Source: CAVYPR01 sp052145775
GTDB taxonomy: Bacteria > Actinomycetota > Acidimicrobiia > Acidimicrobiales > RAAP-2
DNA length: 20,964 bases
Direction: 5' to 3'
NCBI GenBank assembly: GCA_052145775.1
Contig: JBKQNY010000076.1
Location: 1-20,964 of the forward strand
Shown here: in pieces, positions 5,133 through 14,012 of the stretch
How positions within the stretch are numbered: position 1 is the stretch's first letter
How the letters are laid out: every line of letters begins with the position of its first letter
The notes under the pieces: model-generated
Told to the model about the DNA's origin: nothing
Seen by the model: only the letters and a program-made list of their open reading frames with translations
The model's database searches: none
Translations under genes and position numbers: made by a program

Positions 5133-6485
5133 CTATGTGGCCCCCGGCGTGCCCGGCCTGGCGGCCACCGGTGTGGGGTGGTTGGGTGTCCCGCTGAAGC
5201 AGAGGAACACCTGCTTGCCATGGGTGAGGACGGGCTCGAGCTTGTTCCCTTCCACCTCGACGAATCCATTGCAGAAGGGGGCCGTGACCAAGGTGTGTGT
5301 CCGCTGCCAGGTCGTCGGGGTGCGGAGCCCGCCGAACGTGAAGGCCGTGAACCGATTGGTCGCGCTGACAAGGTCGGCCTGCGTCAAGTTCTTCCCGGTT
5401 GCCTTGATCCCTGCCACCAGGAGTGACGCCGACTCCCACCCCTCAATTGCATTGTTGTCACCGGCGTAGGTTGGCTCGTACTTCTGCATGGCCGACAGGT
5501 AGGCGCTGATGCCCGGGTAGGAGCCAGGGAACTTCTGGCTGGCCTGGAGCGGGACGTTCTCCACCGCGAAGTACACGCCCTGGAAGAGACTGAGCTCCTT
5601 GTCCAGGACCGATTGGTTGACGATTGTGAAGAAGAGCATCTTCGCCTTGAGTCCGTACTGCTTGGCGGCCCGGGCCAGCTCGATGTTGCCGTTCACTGTC
5701 ATGCAGCTGATGATCAGGTCGGTCCCGACCGCCACCATCCGCTGGACGTCGGGCGTGACGTTGGGATTCAGCGGTGTGACCTTCAGGTCCGAGTAGCTGA
5801 CCTTGACCCCGCCCTTCTCGAGACCGGTGACGTCGGCCTGACAGGCGTCTGCCGAACTTGAAACCCCGTAGGCCACGACGCCCACCGAGTTCAACTTCAG
5901 CTTGTGGGCCAGGTACCTCTCCCCCTGTGCCGAGCTGGCCCCGTATGTCAGAACCGAGCCGCCGACGGCGAAGAGATTCGGTGCCGTTGTCCAGTCGCCG
6001 GTCACGTTGAACCCGTACGTCGGGGTGCAGGTCGCCGCGAAGTACGTCGGGCTGAACCAGTACGAGGAGACGATGACGGCGAAGGCGCGGTCCTGGTCGA
6101 TGGCGGTATGGGTCTCGGTCGCGAAGCGGCTGCCTGTTCCGTCGTCATTGAGGTTGTAGGCCAAGTCGATCTTCCGTCCGTTGACGCCGCCGTGGGCGTT
6201 GACTGTGTCGAAGTAGGCCTGAGCCCCTGGGACCAACGCCGAGAAGCCGGCGGAGATGGGTCCGGACAGCGTCGAGATGGCTGCCACGTTGATCTGCTTC
6301 GCCGTCACCCCCGGTGAGCCGGTGCCGATTCCCGACGCGCACTGCAGTGACGACGGGGGCGAGATCGCGCCGTTTCCAGCGGCGGTGGCTGCCCCTCCCG
6401 CCGAGACGACCGCGCAGGCCGTCGTGACCGCCAGCACCGATACGGTCGTCGCCAGCAGACCGTGTCGGCGGCCTCTTTCTCGCAT
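5133..6485 (-). CDS. ABC transporter substrate-binding protein, branched-chain amino-acid (type 1 PBP) family (450 aa)
   Basis: The ATG at 6485 follows a GGGGG-type ribosome binding site and starts a basic, hydrophobic signal region (residues 1-36). A T-T-A-C segment could be a weak lipobox but lacks the usual Leu at -3. The mature protein has the type 1 periplasmic-binding-protein pattern: a V-A-A-I-S-T-L-S-G-P-I start near 60-70, then V-N-A-H-G-G-V-N-G-R-K-I, typical of LivK-like proteins, and D-D-G-T-G-S-R-F. Later come a V-Q-R-M-V-A-V-G-T-D-L-I-I-S-C segment and a G-W-E-S-A-S-L-L-V-A-G-I helix. It should bind an amino acid or a related small solute outside the cell and deliver it to an ABC permease. 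No permease or ATPase gene is in the window, so the ligand is unknown. The glycosidase gene lies 150 bases upstream on the same strand; co-transcription is possible. Confidence 0.85.
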   Translation of the reverse strand: MRERGRRHGLLATTVSVLAVTTACAVVSAGGAATAAGNGAISPPSSLQCASGIGTGSPGVTAKQINVAAISTLSGPISAGFSALVPGAQAYFDTVNAHGGVNGRKIDLAYNLNDDGTGSRFATETHTAIDQDRAFAVIVSSYWFSPTYFAATCTPTYGFNVTGDWTTAPNLFAVGGSVLTYGASSAQGERYLAHKLKLNSVGVVAYGVSSSADACQADVTGLEKGGVKVSYSDLKVTPLNPNVTPDVQRMVAVGTDLIISCMTVNGNIELARAAKQYGLKAKMLFFTIVNQSVLDKELSLFQGVYFAVENVPLQASQKFPGSYPGISAYLSAMQKYEPTYAGDNNAIEGWESASLLVAGIKATGKNLTQADLVSATNRFTAFTFGGLRTPTTWQRTHTLVTAPFCNGFVEVEGNKLEPVLTHGKQVFLCFSGTPNHPTPVAARPGTPGAT

Positions 6486-6635
6486 GTCGCCCCCGATTGC
6501 CGTGGACCCCAAGGATACGCTCGTCCACTCTCGTGGTCCCGGCAGCCGCATCGAGCCGAACGAGGGCGCGAAATCCGCGCAAGCGACACGTCTGGATCCG
6601 CCTGGCACCGCAGGTCATGGGCCGCGGGGAGGCCC

Positions 6636-8015
6636 CTACGCCGTGAACCTCGGGAGCCACTGGGCGGTCGCGGCAAGCATGGCGTCGGTCATTTCGACTA
6701 CGTCCTCGTAGGCCAACGAACCGGCCACCGGATCCAGCAGCATGGCCTCGAGCACCTTGGTCCGGTCTCCCTCGAGGGCCGCTTCCACCGTGAGCTCCTG
6801 GGACGCCACGATGCGCTCTAGCTGGCGACCCAGGACCCCCGGGACGTCGGCGACGTCCCTCGGCCGCACACCCTGCGGTCCGGACGTCCCGATGCATTCC
6901 ACGACGACCCCCTCGGGCAGGCCTCGCACCTGCCCGCTGTTCGGCAGGTTGACCGGGAGGTGGCGGTCCTCGCCCCCCAGGAGCCCCTCCAAGAGGGTGG
7001 CGACCAGCTCCCCTGACGGTAGCTCGGAGACCTCGCCGGCTGACAGCAGTGCCTTGACGTTGGCGATGTCGGTTCGCTTGTCCGCCTGGTGACCAGGCAT
7101 CCCGTAGTGGTGCACCCCCCAGTCCCTCCCGAAGTCCGAGCGCGGCGTGAGGAACCAGGGGAAGAACTCCGAGACATGGGTGTCGGCCGACCCCGGGAGT
7201 ATCCCAAACATCCGGAACAGCTCGAACTTGATGGCTGCGCTGGCGATGACGTCGCCCTTGGTCCACCCCTGCCCCTCGGAGCGCTTCCTAGCGTGCATGG
7301 CGGCGGGCGGGTCCATCCAGATCGGCTCGTCGGCGCGCGACCCCGGCCGCTCAAGCAGTGTACGGAGCATCTCGAACCCGTCGGCTCCATCGATGGTGAG
7401 CGAGGTGATGAGCGGCAGGTGGTTCACGCCGGCGACCACCGGGTCGATGCGGTCGAATCCGACGTCGAACAGGAGGCTCAGGACGAACGTCATCCCTACC
7501 AACTCGTTGCAGAGTCCGACAGCCCGCACCGAGGTCTCCTTGGTCACCCCTCGGCAGAGGGCGGTGAGGGGGTTCGAGACGTTCACGAGCCATGCATCGG
7601 GCGCTACCCGCTCGACGGCCTCGGCGATCTCCACCACCACCGGAACGTTGCGAAGCGACCGCATGATCCCCCCGGGACCCACGCTGTCGCCGACCGGCTG
7701 GCGGACGCCGTAGCGGAAGGGGAGCTCCACATCTGGCGTCATCGCTCCGAAGCCCCCGACGGCCAGGGTGGTGAGCACGATCTCGGACCCTTCGAGGGCC
7801 CGGTCCAGCTCGTCGGCGGCCACGGCCGAGAGCCCGATGCCCCGGCGCTCGGAGATGTGATCGGCGAGCTTCACCATTGGGGGCACGGTCGACGGATCGG
7901 CGTCGTAGAGGGTGACGGTGGCGTCCTGCAGGGCAGGACTGTTGGCGAAGTCGACCAGCAGGGTCGGGGTCCAGTGGGAGCTGCCTCCCCCGACGATCGT
8001 GATGCGCGTCGCCAT
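6636..8015 (-). CDS. Glycoside hydrolase family 4, NAD- and metal-dependent (459 aa)
   Basis: The ATG at 8015 is preceded by a strong GGAGGAGG ribosome binding site. Residues 6-16 (I-V-G-G-G-S-S-H-W-T-P) are the NAD-binding start of family 4. N-V-S-N-P (145-149) is the conserved substrate/NAD loop. C169 in G-L-C-N-E and H199 in G-V-N-H match the two protein ligands of the catalytic Mn ion. D-S-V-G-P-G-G-I (110-117) is also conserved. Family 4 enzymes cleave alpha- or beta-glycosides by an oxidation-elimination route in the cytoplasm, often on phosphorylated sugars. The exact sugar (alpha-galactoside, alpha-glucoside, 6-phospho-beta-glucoside, galacturonide) cannot be read from the sequence. 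The presence of Asn after the metal Cys may help to place it in a subgroup. Length is normal for the family. Confidence 0.88.
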   Translation of the reverse strand: MATRITIVGGGSSHWTPTLLVDFANSPALQDATVTLYDADPSTVPPMVKLADHISERRGIGLSAVAADELDRALEGSEIVLTTLAVGGFGAMTPDVELPFRYGVRQPVGDSVGPGGIMRSLRNVPVVVEIAEAVERVAPDAWLVNVSNPLTALCRGVTKETSVRAVGLCNELVGMTFVLSLLFDVGFDRIDPVVAGVNHLPLITSLTIDGADGFEMLRTLLERPGSRADEPIWMDPPAAMHARKRSEGQGWTKGDVIASAAIKFELFRMFGILPGSADTHVSEFFPWFLTPRSDFGRDWGVHHYGMPGHQADKRTDIANVKALLSAGEVSELPSGELVATLLEGLLGGEDRHLPVNLPNSGQVRGLPEGVVVECIGTSGPQGVRPRDVADVPGVLGRQLERIVASQELTVEAALEGDRTKVLEAMLLDPVAGSLAYEDVVEMTDAMLAATAQWLPRFTA

Positions 8016-8174
8016 GTCTCCTCCTCCTCGACGGACGCTCACCGCCGTAGCGTCGGTCCCCGAAACCTAGTGGACAACCCGACAGCGGCCCTCACGACGG
8101 CACCGCGATAGGGCCACCACCGCCAACGTCCATTCGTCGAGCTTCAACCAGTGAGCCTCTCCCGAGGGAGTGCC

Positions 8175-9806
8175 TCAACCGGAGAGCTTCTCGCCCGGCA
8201 CGCTTGGCGGTTGTCCGCCGGGCGTGAAGACCTCGATGCCCCCCGGGCTCCCCTGCGGTCCGGAGCCGATCCCGAAGAGCACGGCGTTCCCCACCACCGA
8301 AATCCCCGACCAACACCAGTTGGGAAGGTTCAGACTCGTGAGCACGGTCCCCGTGGCCGCGTTTCGCACGACCACCTGGCCGTTCAGAGCCCTGGAGTTG
8401 AAGACCATGCCTCCCGCATAGGTGGTGGCGGCGAATGAGCTGGCGCTGTTTCCGTGCCAGCGCACCGACCCGTTCCTTGCGTTCAAGGCCGCGATGCTGG
8501 GCTGCTGGTACTTGGTGTCACGCGGTGTGGACGGATCGCAGAGTGTGGCTCCTGTTGTTGTCCGACCGAATGTGCCCAGCGCCGTCGCGCCGAACACGGT
8601 GGTCCCGTTGTAAGCCGGCGTGCCGATGTAGCCCCCGTCGTAGCCGCCGAACACCAACTGGGTCTTCCAACGTAGGTGCCCGTTTGTCGGGTTCAGCGAG
8701 TAGTACGTCCCGTCCTTTGACGAGGCACCCAGGAACGTCGCCCGTGTGCCCTTGGTGAGTCCGATGTTGATCGAAGCGCCGAAGTCGAGGTCGCACCGGA
8801 GATTGGGGGCGTGGTATGGACGATAACGCCAGACCAGCGTTCCGTTCGATATGCGCAGGGCCATCACCGAGTCCGCGTTGGGAGGGGGGTCGGCGAAATT
8901 GCAGTCGGCCTCACCGAAGACGACCCATCCCTGTCTGGGCAGGATCGAGCCCGACGACCAGACGTTGCCGCACCCGTCGTTCGGGATCGTCCCGTTTGTC
9001 TTCCGGTCGGACTGGTAGATCCACGCCGGGTTGCCGGTAGCCAGGGAGGCGGCCACGATGTAGCCGCGCTCATGCTGCTTGCCGTCGACCGAGATCCCGA
9101 AGAGCACCCTTGTCTCGAAGACGACCGGCGAGGAGAAGATGCGGGCCCCGTCGACCTTGGGGTTCGGCGGTTTTGTCGGTCGTCCCGTGTAGCGGTGGTA
9201 CCAGTACAGCTTGCCGGTGTGGGCGTTGAGGGCGTACAGCGTGTACCCGCCACCGAAGATCACCAGATCCGGCCGCCTACCGTTCCCCGGCTGGTACCAC
9301 GCCGAGGACGTGATCATTCCACCGTCCGACGAAACGTCGCGCGGGACCTCGCCGGGATAGGGGGTGACCGCCGGTTGCGCGAAGGTGTGGAACTTCCACT
9401 CCAGCTTCCCGGTGTAGAGGTTGATGGCGTAGAACCACTGGTCCCAGCTGCCGGCGTACACGGTCCCGTCGACGACCGTCGGCGTCACGGTCACCGCTGT
9501 CTGCGTCGGGAAGAACCACCGCTGGGCGAGGTCGGCAACCGAGGATTTCGTCAGGGTGGTGCGGGCACTGAAGGTGTGCTGCGCGTTCTGGCCGAAGCTC
9601 GGCCAGTCCCACAGGGTCGGCTTGACGACCACCTGGCCGCCGGTCGCCGCCAGCGCATTCCCGGTCGTCACCGTCACCGCTCCCGTGGCCAGGAGCGAAC
9701 CGACGATGATCCCGGCAACCAGGTGCCGGACCCCGCCCTGACCGGCGTCGGTAGGGGCACGCACACCTCGGCGGCCACGGTCGGATGCCATCACTCTGCG
9801 CCGCAT
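8175..9806 (-). CDS. Secreted PQQ-type beta-propeller protein (543 aa)
   Basis: The ATG at 9806 follows AAGGAG at a good distance. After a basic start, a hydrophobic segment (about residues 28-53) ending A-L-A-A is a Sec signal peptide. The mature N-terminus has W-P-S-F-G-Q-N-A-Q-H-T, very like the first blade of PQQ-dependent alcohol and glucose dehydrogenases. Blade repeats follow (V-V-D-G-T-V-Y-A-G-S-W-D, A-I-N-L-Y-T-G-K-L-E-W-K, A-L-N-A-H-T-G-K-L-Y-W, S-L-N-P-T-N-G-H-L-R-W), with the A-x-D/N-x-x-T-G-K-x-x-W tryptophan-docking motif of the superfamily. I do not see the adjacent Cys-Cys of quinoprotein alcohol dehydrogenases. It may be a soluble quinoprotein dehydrogenase or a BamB-like non-enzymatic propeller. 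It is divergent from the P450 fusion gene across a 240-base gap. Confidence 0.8.
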   Translation of the reverse strand: MRRRVMASDRGRRGVRAPTDAGQGGVRHLVAGIIVGSLLATGAVTVTTGNALAATGGQVVVKPTLWDWPSFGQNAQHTFSARTTLTKSSVADLAQRWFFPTQTAVTVTPTVVDGTVYAGSWDQWFYAINLYTGKLEWKFHTFAQPAVTPYPGEVPRDVSSDGGMITSSAWYQPGNGRRPDLVIFGGGYTLYALNAHTGKLYWYHRYTGRPTKPPNPKVDGARIFSSPVVFETRVLFGISVDGKQHERGYIVAASLATGNPAWIYQSDRKTNGTIPNDGCGNVWSSGSILPRQGWVVFGEADCNFADPPPNADSVMALRISNGTLVWRYRPYHAPNLRCDLDFGASINIGLTKGTRATFLGASSKDGTYYSLNPTNGHLRWKTQLVFGGYDGGYIGTPAYNGTTVFGATALGTFGRTTTGATLCDPSTPRDTKYQQPSIAALNARNGSVRWHGNSASSFAATTYAGGMVFNSRALNGQVVVRNAATGTVLTSLNLPNWCWSGISVVGNAVLFGIGSGPQGSPGGIEVFTPGGQPPSVPGEKLSG

Positions 9807-10046
9807 CGAGAGCTCCTTCGCCTGTCGGTGGGGAACGTGTCAGCGCCGTCATGATCCGGTCGTCCCCCCTCCGGTGCCGGGACACCATAATCCCCGAGGG
9901 CGCCACGGACAGCCCGCGAGCAACACCGAAGGCCGGGCGCGGACCGCTGCCGACGCCAGCCCCTCCCTGGGCACGACCCCACGCGCCCGTCAGGGTTCTG
10001 GGACTAGGTTGCGAACAGGCGCACGGCGAGTCCGGGAGGGTCACTG
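9807..10046. promoter_or_regulatory. Divergent intergenic region between the PQQ propeller and the cNMP-P450 fusion
   Basis: Both flanking genes start here and run in opposite directions, so both promoters must lie within these 240 bases. I cannot point to a convincing -35/-10 pair on either strand. The plus-strand ribosome binding site GGGAGGG (10034-10040) supports the GTG start at 10047. Confidence 0.5.
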
Positions 10047-11738
10047 GTGGCGGCTGAATCCCTAGCCCTCGCAGAGCTCGCACTGTTCGAAGGCTGTGCA
10101 GACAGCGACCTTGAGAGCCTCTCGGCGGCGGTGGCCGGCGTGCGCCAGGTGCCCGAAGGCACCGTGCTCTGCCGTGAGGGGGAGACCGCCGATCGCTGGT
10201 GGATCGTAGAAGAGGGCCTGGCAGAGGTGACCGTCGGTGGCCTCTACGTGGCGACCATCGGACCGGGGGAATCGATCGGAGAGCTGGCACTCCTCGACGG
10301 GCAGCCCCGCAATGCCACCGTGACCGCCGGCAGCGACATGGTGCTGCACGAGGTCGACGGTGCGCTCTTCCTCCAGCTGCTCGCCGACCATCCGAAGGTG
10401 ACCCTCGCCCTGCTGCGGGAGGTGGCGGTCCGGCTCAGGGCCACCACCGAGCAGACCGCACGGCCCACGATCTCCCCACCGGCGCCGGCGCCCGCCGCCC
10501 CGTCCCGGCGCGTCGTCCCCAGCGCGACCGTCACCTTCAACCCGTTCGCCCCCGGTTACTTTTCCGACCCGTACGCGCAGTACGCGGCGCTTCGGGAGAG
10601 CTCGCCCCTGTACCTGGACCGTTTGAGCAACGCCTACTTGATCACCAGGTACACCGACGTCCACCGACTCGCACGCGATCGCTCGCTCACAGTCGGACCC
10701 GCACGGGCGACCACGACGCCCGTCATCGAGGCAGAAGCCGCCCGCGACGGCTCGAGCGGTGGCATGAACCATCGGATGATGCTCCGCCAGGACGGTGCGG
10801 ACCACTCCCGACTACGCAACCTGGTGGCACGCGCCTTCACCCCGAAGGCCATCTCCGTCTGGAGAGAGCGGACCGAGTCCGTCGTGAACCGCACGCTCTC
10901 GGAGCTGGCGGAGCGTGAGGCGGTCGACGTGGTCGCCGACTTCGCCGCCGTCCTTCCCGCCAAGATCATCTCGGAGATGCTGGGCATGCCGGCCGCCGAT
11001 ACGGGGCAACTGAGCAGGTGGTCCCAGGCGATGACCAAGACGCTCGACCCGCTCAACACTCCCCGCGAGGAGGCGGAGTCGATCGAGGCAACCAGGAACA
11101 TGGCCTCGTACATCGACACCGTCGTCTCGGACAAACGAGCGCGACCCGACGCGGACATCCTCACGTCGCTCATCGACGCCGAGGTCGCCGGCGATCGTCT
11201 GAGCCGCGAGGAGCTGGTGGCCCAGGTGATGCTCCTCTACATGGCCGGCTACGAGAACGCGTTGAACCTCGTCGGGAACGGGTTGGTGCACCTCTTCGAG
11301 TTTCCCGACCAGCTAGATCGCATGAGGACCGACGCCTCGCTCGATGCGAACGCGATCGAGGAGATCATCCGATTCGACTCACCGGTGCAGTTCACCCGGC
11401 GTGTGTGCGCGGAGCCCCTGGAGATCGAGGGAGTCACCGCACCCGCGGGGTCCCTCCTCTTCCTGGCCCTCGGGGCCGCCAACCGCGACCCGGAGCAATG
11501 GGGAGACTCGGCCGACGTGCTCGACCTGGCGCGCCCACGGGCGAACGAGCACGCCTCCTTCGGGGGCGGGCCCCACCACTGCCTGGGCTCCTCCCTGGCC
11601 CGGCTCGAGGCGAAGGTGGCGCTACCGCAGCTGGTGCGGCGATTTCCGCACATGGAGCCGGCTTACGGCGCGCCGGCGTGGGGGGCCCGCATGATCGTGC
11701 GGGGAGTGGAGAGGCTGCCGGTACGTCTGCACGGTTGA
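10047..11738 (+). CDS. Cyclic-nucleotide-binding domain fused to a cytochrome P450 (563 aa)
   Basis: The GTG at 10047 has GGGAGGG six bases upstream. Residues 1-135 form a Crp/PKA-like cyclic-nucleotide-binding domain. Its phosphate-binding cassette is intact: G-E-L-A-L-L-D-G-Q-P-R-N-A-T-V with E79 and R88, the pair that holds ribose and phosphate. A Pro/Ala-rich linker (about 138-158) leads to a complete P450 (about 160-563). That part has the C-helix H253-x-x-x-R257, I-helix A-G-Y-E-N-A (400-405), the E-x-x-R pair E439/R442, and the heme loop F-G-G-G-P-H-H-C-L-G with ligand C512. The I-helix Thr normally used in oxygen activation is replaced by Asn404. The expected reaction is hydroxylation of an unknown substrate with external ferredoxin and reductase; none is encoded nearby. 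Control of activity or location by cAMP or cGMP is inferred. It stands alone on the plus strand. Confidence 0.88.
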   Translation: MAAESLALAELALFEGCADSDLESLSAAVAGVRQVPEGTVLCREGETADRWWIVEEGLAEVTVGGLYVATIGPGESIGELALLDGQPRNATVTAGSDMVLHEVDGALFLQLLADHPKVTLALLREVAVRLRATTEQTARPTISPPAPAPAAPSRRVVPSATVTFNPFAPGYFSDPYAQYAALRESSPLYLDRLSNAYLITRYTDVHRLARDRSLTVGPARATTTPVIEAEAARDGSSGGMNHRMMLRQDGADHSRLRNLVARAFTPKAISVWRERTESVVNRTLSELAEREAVDVVADFAAVLPAKIISEMLGMPAADTGQLSRWSQAMTKTLDPLNTPREEAESIEATRNMASYIDTVVSDKRARPDADILTSLIDAEVAGDRLSREELVAQVMLLYMAGYENALNLVGNGLVHLFEFPDQLDRMRTDASLDANAIEEIIRFDSPVQFTRRVCAEPLEIEGVTAPAGSLLFLALGAANRDPEQWGDSADVLDLARPRANEHASFGGGPHHCLGSSLARLEAKVALPQLVRRFPHMEPAYGAPAWGARMIVRGVERLPVRLHG

Positions 11739-11773
11739 CGGCCGCCTAGGGGCCCGACGGGCTCGGCCGCGCA

Positions 11774-11793
11774 CCGGCCCGCTCGGAGGCCGG
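11774..11793. terminator. 6-bp hairpin between convergent P450 and glutamate decarboxylase genes
   Basis: ccggcc (11774-11779) pairs with ggccgg (11788-11793) around an eight-base loop, 36 bases after the P450 stop. The two genes converge here, so it could serve both strands. It has no U-tract and the DNA is GC-rich, so chance pairing is possible. Confidence 0.3.
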
Positions 11794-11857
11794 GCACCTT
11801 CAAGGGTGCGAACGCCCGACGACCTGGGAGTGCGCCGATGCGGCGACCGACAGGGTG

Positions 11858-13258
11858 CTACAGGTGGCTGAAGCCGCCCGACTCCTCGCGGGTCATGCCG
11901 ACCGACACCGGATGGCGAGAGAAGTGCTCGATGGCGGCCTGAAGGTCCTCGATCAGCAGGGAGATGAGGTCTCGGTCGACGCCCTGGCGGACCAGCACCC
12001 GCTGGACGGCGACGTCGGACACATCCCCGGTCAGGGTGTACGCAGGGACCTGCCACCCCCGGTTGCGGAGACGGTCAGCCAGGTCGAAGAGGGTGAAGCC
12101 GGGATCCTGGCCCTCTGCGATCCGCCAGGTCACGGCCGGGATCCCCGTCGCCGGGTCGCTGGCGGCCAGCAGCTCGAAGGGGCCGAGTCTGGGGATCTGC
12201 TCCGCCAGGTACGCACCGGTGTCGTAGCACGCCTGATGGACGCTGCGGTACCCGTGGCGCCCGAGGCGGACGAAGTTGTAGTACTGGGCGATGATCTGCC
12301 CGGCGGGCCGCGAGAAGTTGATGTGGAAGTCGGGCATGTCCCCGCCCAGGTAATTGACGTGGAAGATGAGCTCTTCGGGCAGCTCCTCTGCGTCACGCCA
12401 GATCACCCATCCGGCGCCCAGGGGAGCGAGGCCGAACTTGTGGCCCGAGGCGTTGATCGATTTCACCCGGGGAAGGCGGAAATCGAACTGCACCTCAGGT
12501 GCGCAGAACGGCGCCAGGAACCCTCCGCTCGCTCCGTCCACGTGGATGTCGACGTCCAGCCCGGTCCGCTCCTGTAGGGCGTCGAGCTCGCGGGAAAGGT
12601 CCTCGACGGGCTCGAAGACCCCCGTGTAAGTGACGCCGAGCGTCGGCACGACGAAGATCGTGTTCTCGTCCACTCGCGGCATGACTTCTTCAGGCGTCAG
12701 GCAGTACCGGCCGGGGGCCATTGGTATCTCCCGCATCTCCACGTCCCAGTACCGGGCGAATTTGTGCCACACAACCTGCACCGGCCCACAGACCATGTTG
12801 GGATGGTCCGTTGTCTTCCCCGCGGCCTCCCGCTTGTTTCGCCAACGCCTCAGCGCGGCCATGCCGGCGAGCATTGCTGCTTCCGACGACCCGATCGCCG
12901 ACGTGCCGGTGGTGTTCGCAGCCTCGGGTGCATTCCACAGATCGGCGAGCATGTGCACGCAGCGACGCTCGATCTCAGCCGACTGCGGATACTCGTCCTG
13001 GTCGATCAGGTTCTTGTCGATCGCCACTTCCATGAGCGCATGGACCTGCGGCTCCTCCCAGGTCTGGCAGAAGGTGGCGAGGTTTTGCCGGGCATTTCCG
13101 TCGAGAAGGAGCTCGTCGTGCACTACCTGATATGCGATGTCGGGCGCGCACTGCGATTCGGGGAAGCGGTACTTCGGGAGCTCGTTCTCCAGCTCGACTG
13201 AGGCGAAAATGCAGTCCTCGATCTCGTTCCTGATTGTGTCGCGTTTGTGCAGTGGCAT
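11858..13258 (-). CDS. gadB: Glutamate decarboxylase, PLP-dependent (466 aa)
   Basis: The ATG at 13258 follows GAGGAG at a six-base spacing and gives 466 residues, exactly the length of E. coli GadA/GadB. PLP-site motifs are present in order: T-G-T-S-A-I-G-S-S-E-A (118-127), H-V-D-G-A-S-G-G (239-246) with the PLP-ring Asp241, and S-G-H-K-F-G (271-276) with the Schiff-base Lys274. V-V-P-T-L-G-V-T-Y-T-G (203-213) is also typical. It converts glutamate to GABA and CO2, using a cytoplasmic proton, as in acid resistance or the GABA shunt. No glutamate/GABA antiporter (gadC) or GABA transaminase gene is in the window, so the stress role is uncertain. The C-terminal tail is not obviously like the acid-responsive E. 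coli tail. Gene and family are secure. Confidence 0.95.
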   Translation of the reverse strand: MPLHKRDTIRNEIEDCIFASVELENELPKYRFPESQCAPDIAYQVVHDELLLDGNARQNLATFCQTWEEPQVHALMEVAIDKNLIDQDEYPQSAEIERRCVHMLADLWNAPEAANTTGTSAIGSSEAAMLAGMAALRRWRNKREAAGKTTDHPNMVCGPVQVVWHKFARYWDVEMREIPMAPGRYCLTPEEVMPRVDENTIFVVPTLGVTYTGVFEPVEDLSRELDALQERTGLDVDIHVDGASGGFLAPFCAPEVQFDFRLPRVKSINASGHKFGLAPLGAGWVIWRDAEELPEELIFHVNYLGGDMPDFHINFSRPAGQIIAQYYNFVRLGRHGYRSVHQACYDTGAYLAEQIPRLGPFELLAASDPATGIPAVTWRIAEGQDPGFTLFDLADRLRNRGWQVPAYTLTGDVSDVAVQRVLVRQGVDRDLISLLIEDLQAAIEHFSRHPVSVGMTREESGGFSHL

Positions 13259-13756
13259 GTCAGCTCCTCTTTTCGGGCACCCGGCGGTGTACGAGCATGG
13301 ATGTTCTTGCCCGCGATCCCGGCGACGATCGCTCAGGCTCCGGTGAATCGGTCGACCCAACTGATCCGGCGGCGCACATCAGCACGGACTCGCTCCGGTG
13401 CGGGCGCCCCGCCCATCGCCGGACGGATCGGTCGGGACCAGTGGGCGTCGGGAGAGCGTCGCCATGGGCTGGAGTCCCGCCGCCCGTGTCACTGTGGCAC
13501 CCTCCAGTTGCACAACTCGTATCCAGTTTTCCGCTAGGTGCGCCTCACCGCATGTGGTCGCGTCGCATCATAGAAGGTGCCGGCCAGCAGCGTGCCAGGG
13601 GGGATCCGGCAATCGCGAGGTCGGCCAAACCCGTCCAGGATGACTGCGGGCCAAGCCGACAAACGGGCTGGGCCGAAGGAGGGCATTCCATCCCGTTGCC
13701 GAGAACGTCAGAAAGCTACGCTGCCGAGAGTGCCCTCCCACGAGTAAGGAGACCAC
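13259..13756. other. Divergent intergenic region upstream of glutamate decarboxylase
   Basis: About 500 bases lie between two divergent genes. Frames in it lack ribosome binding sites and family resemblance. The right end holds the AAGGAG site of the small membrane protein. I found no aptamer consensus or convincing promoter pair, although both genes must be transcribed from here. Confidence 0.4.
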
Positions 13757-13987
13757 GTGCTCGCATACACCTTTCCACTCTTGAGCCTCTTCTGGTCCAT
13801 GCTCATGTTCGCCGGACTCGTGCTGGTCGTCTTCTTCATCATCTGGTGCTTCGTTGACAACTTCCGGAGGAAGGACCACAGCGCAGCAGCCAAGGGCGCA
13901 TGGACCATCATCATCATCCTCATCCCGCTCCTGGGCGCCTTGATCTACGTCATCGCCAGGCCTGCCGAGGCCAGTTACGAGGAGTGA
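13757..13987 (+). CDS. Small membrane protein, PLDc_N (phospholipase D nuclease N-terminal) family (76 aa)
   Basis: The GTG at 13757 has AAGGAG five bases upstream. The peptide has two transmembrane helices (about residues 10-32 and 49-68), separated by a short charged segment with F-R-R-K-D-H-S. The pattern of a first helix followed by F-x-D-x-F-R-R-x-D and a second helix ending G-A-L-I-Y-V-I-A-R matches the small actinobacterial proteins with a PLDc_N domain. Many relatives carry a C-terminal SHOCT helix; here the protein stops after a short acidic tail. Its biochemical role is unknown; the domain is otherwise the membrane anchor of cardiolipin synthases. It sits alone between two minus-strand genes. 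Confidence 0.85.
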   Translation: MLAYTFPLLSLFWSMLMFAGLVLVVFFIIWCFVDNFRRKDHSAAAKGAWTIIIILIPLLGALIYVIARPAEASYEE

Positions 13988-14012
13988 CCGGACCGAGGTC
14001 CCTCGGGCTTGT

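Noticed and set aside
8060..8100. CCCGACAGC on the plus strand between two genes as a ydaO 3' end
   Set aside because: No other consensus block surrounds it and no plus-strand gene follows.
7089..8111. Long plus-strand frame of 340 codons opposite the family 4 glycosidase gene
   Set aside because: It is the mirror of a strongly supported minus-strand gene; long antisense frames are expected at this GC content.
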